Positions 6,505 to 7,623 of a stretch of DNA of 7,623 nucleotides are shown in pieces. The DNA comes from Candidatus Hebobacteria bacterium (GTDB lineage Bacteria > Armatimonadota > Hebobacteria > Hebobacterales > Hebobacteraceae). Every line of letters begins with the position of its first letter. The first letter of the stretch is position 1. The stretch is from positions 1 to 7,623 of the forward strand of contig JALGTT010000058.1 in NCBI GenBank assembly GCA_029821235.1, in the 5' to 3' direction. The position numbers and the translations under genes are program-made. The notes under the pieces are model-generated. The model saw only the letters and a program-made list of their open reading frames with translations, was not told the origin of the DNA and made no database searches.

Positions 6505-6530
6505 ATTCGCAGTCGCGAGACTGGACGAAT
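6505..6530 (+). repeat. GNRA-capped hairpin upstream of moaD
   Basis: ATTCG (6505-6509) pairs with CGAAT (6526-6530), and CAGTC (6510-6514) pairs with GACTG (6519-6523). This gives a ten-base-pair stem with a two-base GA bulge (6524-6525) and a GCGA tetraloop (6515-6518), a stable GNRA loop. It lies in the 81-base gap between modB and moaD, which is long for this otherwise tight operon, and ends 13 bases before the GGGAGG ribosome binding site (6544-6549). No T-run follows, so termination is unlikely. It could be a processing or stabilising element or part of a larger regulatory RNA. Confidence 0.5.
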
Positions 6531-6559
6531 AGCACGATTCTACGGGAGGCAGTGAAACC

Positions 6560-6832
6560 ATGGTCAAGCTGAGATTGTTCTCCAGCCTGCGGGAGTTGGC
6601 GGGAGCAAAAGAGGTGGAACTGGAGGGCGAGGTCCAGGCGGTGAAGGACGCGCTGAAGAGGTTCGCCGAGAAGTACGGCGAGAAGGCGCAGCAGATTCTC
6701 TTCGACCAGCAGGGAGAGGTGTGGTCGAGCGTGCTGCTGCTGGTGAACGGGGAGGCCGCGGAGAACGGGCCGGAGACACGGGTGAAGGACGGCGATGTGA
6801 TCTCCGTCTTGCTGCCCACGGCGGGGGGATAG
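6560..6832 (+). CDS. moaD: MoaD/ThiS-family sulfur carrier
   Basis: A 90-residue ubiquitin-fold protein. It begins with the strand VKLRLFSSLRELAG (2-15), carries LLLVNGE (59-65) and VKDGDVISVLLP (75-86), and ends in the carrier tail TAGG. The terminal Gly-Gly is adenylated and thiocarboxylated so that, with MoaE, the protein donates sulfur to make molybdopterin. The length (about 80-90) and tail are normal for MoaD. The ATG has GGGAGG (6544-6549) 10 bases upstream. It sits between the permease and the second ATPase, 8 bases before the latter, linking metal uptake to cofactor synthesis. No moaE or MoeB-like activator is in the window. A dedicated MoaD-like carrier for tungsten enzymes, or ThiS-like use, cannot be excluded. 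Confidence 0.85.
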   Translation: MVKLRLFSSLRELAGAKEVELEGEVQAVKDALKRFAEKYGEKAQQILFDQQGEVWSSVLLLVNGEAAENGPETRVKDGDVISVLLPTAGG

Positions 6833-6840
6833 AGGCGGCG

Positions 6841-7623
6841 ATGTCCGCAGCCCCGGTGCAGGTGAGGGGAGTCTCCATTCGCCTCGGCGAATTCGCGGTC
6901 CACGACGCCACCATGGAGGTGCCGGCCGGCGATTACTTCGTGCTGCTCGGGCCCACGGGCGCCGGCAAGACGGTGCTGCTGGAGTGCATCGCGGGGCTGC
7001 ACCGGCCGGAGCGCGGGGAGGTGCTGGTGGGCGGGGTGCGGATCAATGAACTGCCTCCGGAGAGGCGGAACCTGGGCTATCTGCCCCAGGACTACGCGCT
7101 CTTCCCCCACCTGAACGTGCGGGACAACATCGGCTTCGGCATGGCGCTTCGAGGGCGGCCGCCGCGCGAGATAGCGCGCAAGGTGGAGGAACTGGCGGAG
7201 ATGCTGAGCATCACGCATCTGCTCCATCGGTCGGCGCGCGCCCTGGCCATCGGCCCCCAGGTGCTGCTCTTGGACGAGCCGCTGAGCGCCCTGGATGAGC
7301 AGACCCGGGAGGGGTTGTGCGGAGAACTTAGGCGCATGCACCAGGCGCTGGGGACCACCACGGTGCACGTCTCGCACAACTTCGAGGAGACCTTGATGGT
7401 GGCCGACCGGATCGGGATCATCCACCAGGGGCGGATGCAGCAGGTGGGCGCCCCGGAGGAGATCTTCCGGAGGCCGGCCTCCGAATTCGTGGCGCGGTTC
7501 GTGCGGTCGGACAACATCCTCCGGGGGCGCGCGGCCCGGCGCGACGGCATGTTGACGGTGCAGGTGGGGGAGAAGGAGTTCCGGGTGCGCGGCGGCCCGG
7601 AGGGGGAGGTGCTGCTCACCATC
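6841..7623 (+). CDS. Second ABC transporter ATPase, lacking the LSGGQ signature; 3' end off-window
   Basis: The frame runs from the ATG at 6841 to the window edge (261 codons) without a stop. AGAGG (6831-6835) lies 5 bases upstream and overlaps the moaD stop, so the two are coupled. Visible motifs are Walker A GPTGAGKT (37-44), Q-loop Gln83, Walker B VLLLDEP (141-147) with catalytic Glu146, D-loop ALD (150-152) and H-loop His179. From about 222 a TOBE-like C-terminal region begins. The segment between MLSITHLLHR (121-130) and RALAIGPQ (133-140) is only SA, where relatives and the first ATPase of this operon have about 14 more residues holding LSGGxQQRVALA. The gap keeps frame. Overall it resembles ModC/WtpC-type oxyanion ATPases. 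As read, ATP hydrolysis as a homodimer would not be expected; it may be a degenerate partner, a broken gene or a sequence error. Confidence 0.82.
   Translation, partial: MSAAPVQVRGVSIRLGEFAVHDATMEVPAGDYFVLLGPTGAGKTVLLECIAGLHRPERGEVLVGGVRINELPPERRNLGYLPQDYALFPHLNVRDNIGFGMALRGRPPREIARKVEELAEMLSITHLLHRSARALAIGPQVLLLDEPLSALDEQTREGLCGELRRMHQALGTTTVHVSHNFEETLMVADRIGIIHQGRMQQVGAPEEIFRRPASEFVARFVRSDNILRGRAARRDGMLTVQVGEKEFRVRGGPEGEVLLTI
7225..7245 (+). other. In-frame gap where the ABC signature should be
   Basis: Codons here read H-R-S-A-R-A-L. In the first ATPase of this operon, RDR (128-130) is followed by 16 residues, including LSGGERQRVALA, before the matching RAIACDAQ; here only SA stands in that place. 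GCGCGC at 7234-7239 encodes Ala-Arg. A typical intact sequence would have Ala-Arg twice, once before and once at the end of the signature helix, so loss of one copy plus the 14 intervening residues reproduces the observed junction exactly. Confidence 0.7.

Noticed and set aside
6479..6559. Full molybdenum-cofactor riboswitch upstream of moaD
   Set aside because: Only one hairpin is evident and the gap is short for the published motif; the hairpin is reported without that assignment.
1..7623. CRISPR array, tRNA, rRNA or insertion sequence
   Set aside because: No regularly spaced long repeats, no cloverleaf or rRNA-like sequence, and no transposase or terminal inverted repeats were seen.

Overview
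The window is a GC-rich bacterial segment with densely packed genes, Shine-Dalgarno-type ribosome binding sites and frequent GTG/TTG starts. No rRNA, tRNA, insertion sequence, phage gene or CRISPR array is visible. The taxon cannot be fixed from the sequence. The large uncharacterised membrane protein beside a leuB-like gene would fit Armatimonadota- or Planctomycetes-like lineages known mostly from metagenomes, but that is an impression, not a demonstrated assignment.

Left part (1-3381): positions 1-47 hold the 5' end of an unrecognised minus-strand gene. It diverges from a plus-strand 3-isopropylmalate dehydrogenase-like gene (264-1313). The roughly 215-base divergent spacer carries an extended -10 promoter-like sequence and a perfect 15-bp palindrome. 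A 658-residue polytopic membrane protein of unknown function (1405-3381), resembling DUF6785/OPT-like families, follows.

Right part (3508-7623, running off the end): an oxyanion-uptake operon, most likely for molybdate or tungstate. It is preceded by a promoter-like region with two 7-bp direct repeats at one helical turn. The order is modC-type ATPase with TOBE domain (3571-4638), modA-type periplasmic binding protein (4683-5522), modB-type permease (5519-6478, overlapping modA by 4 bases with a TTG start), MoaD-type sulfur carrier ending in Gly-Gly (6560-6832), and a second ABC ATPase (6841 to beyond the window). ModA would capture the oxyanion, ModB carry it across the membrane and one or both ATPases drive transport. 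MoaD, once thiocarboxylated, donates sulfur for molybdopterin, so metal uptake and cofactor synthesis sit in one transcription unit.

The most striking observation is in the second ATPase. Walker A, Q-loop, Walker B, D-loop and H-loop are all present, but the stretch that should hold the LSGGQ signature is missing, as an in-frame gap of about 14 codons at a GCGCGC sequence. It could be a real signature-less partner for the first ATPase, a recent inactivating deletion between microhomologies, or a sequence/assembly error. Other points to check are a GNRA-capped hairpin just upstream of moaD, a Lys-Tyr pair in the LeuB-like enzyme at the position that sets NADP preference in isocitrate dehydrogenase, and loss of a likely oxyanion-binding serine in the ModA-like protein.
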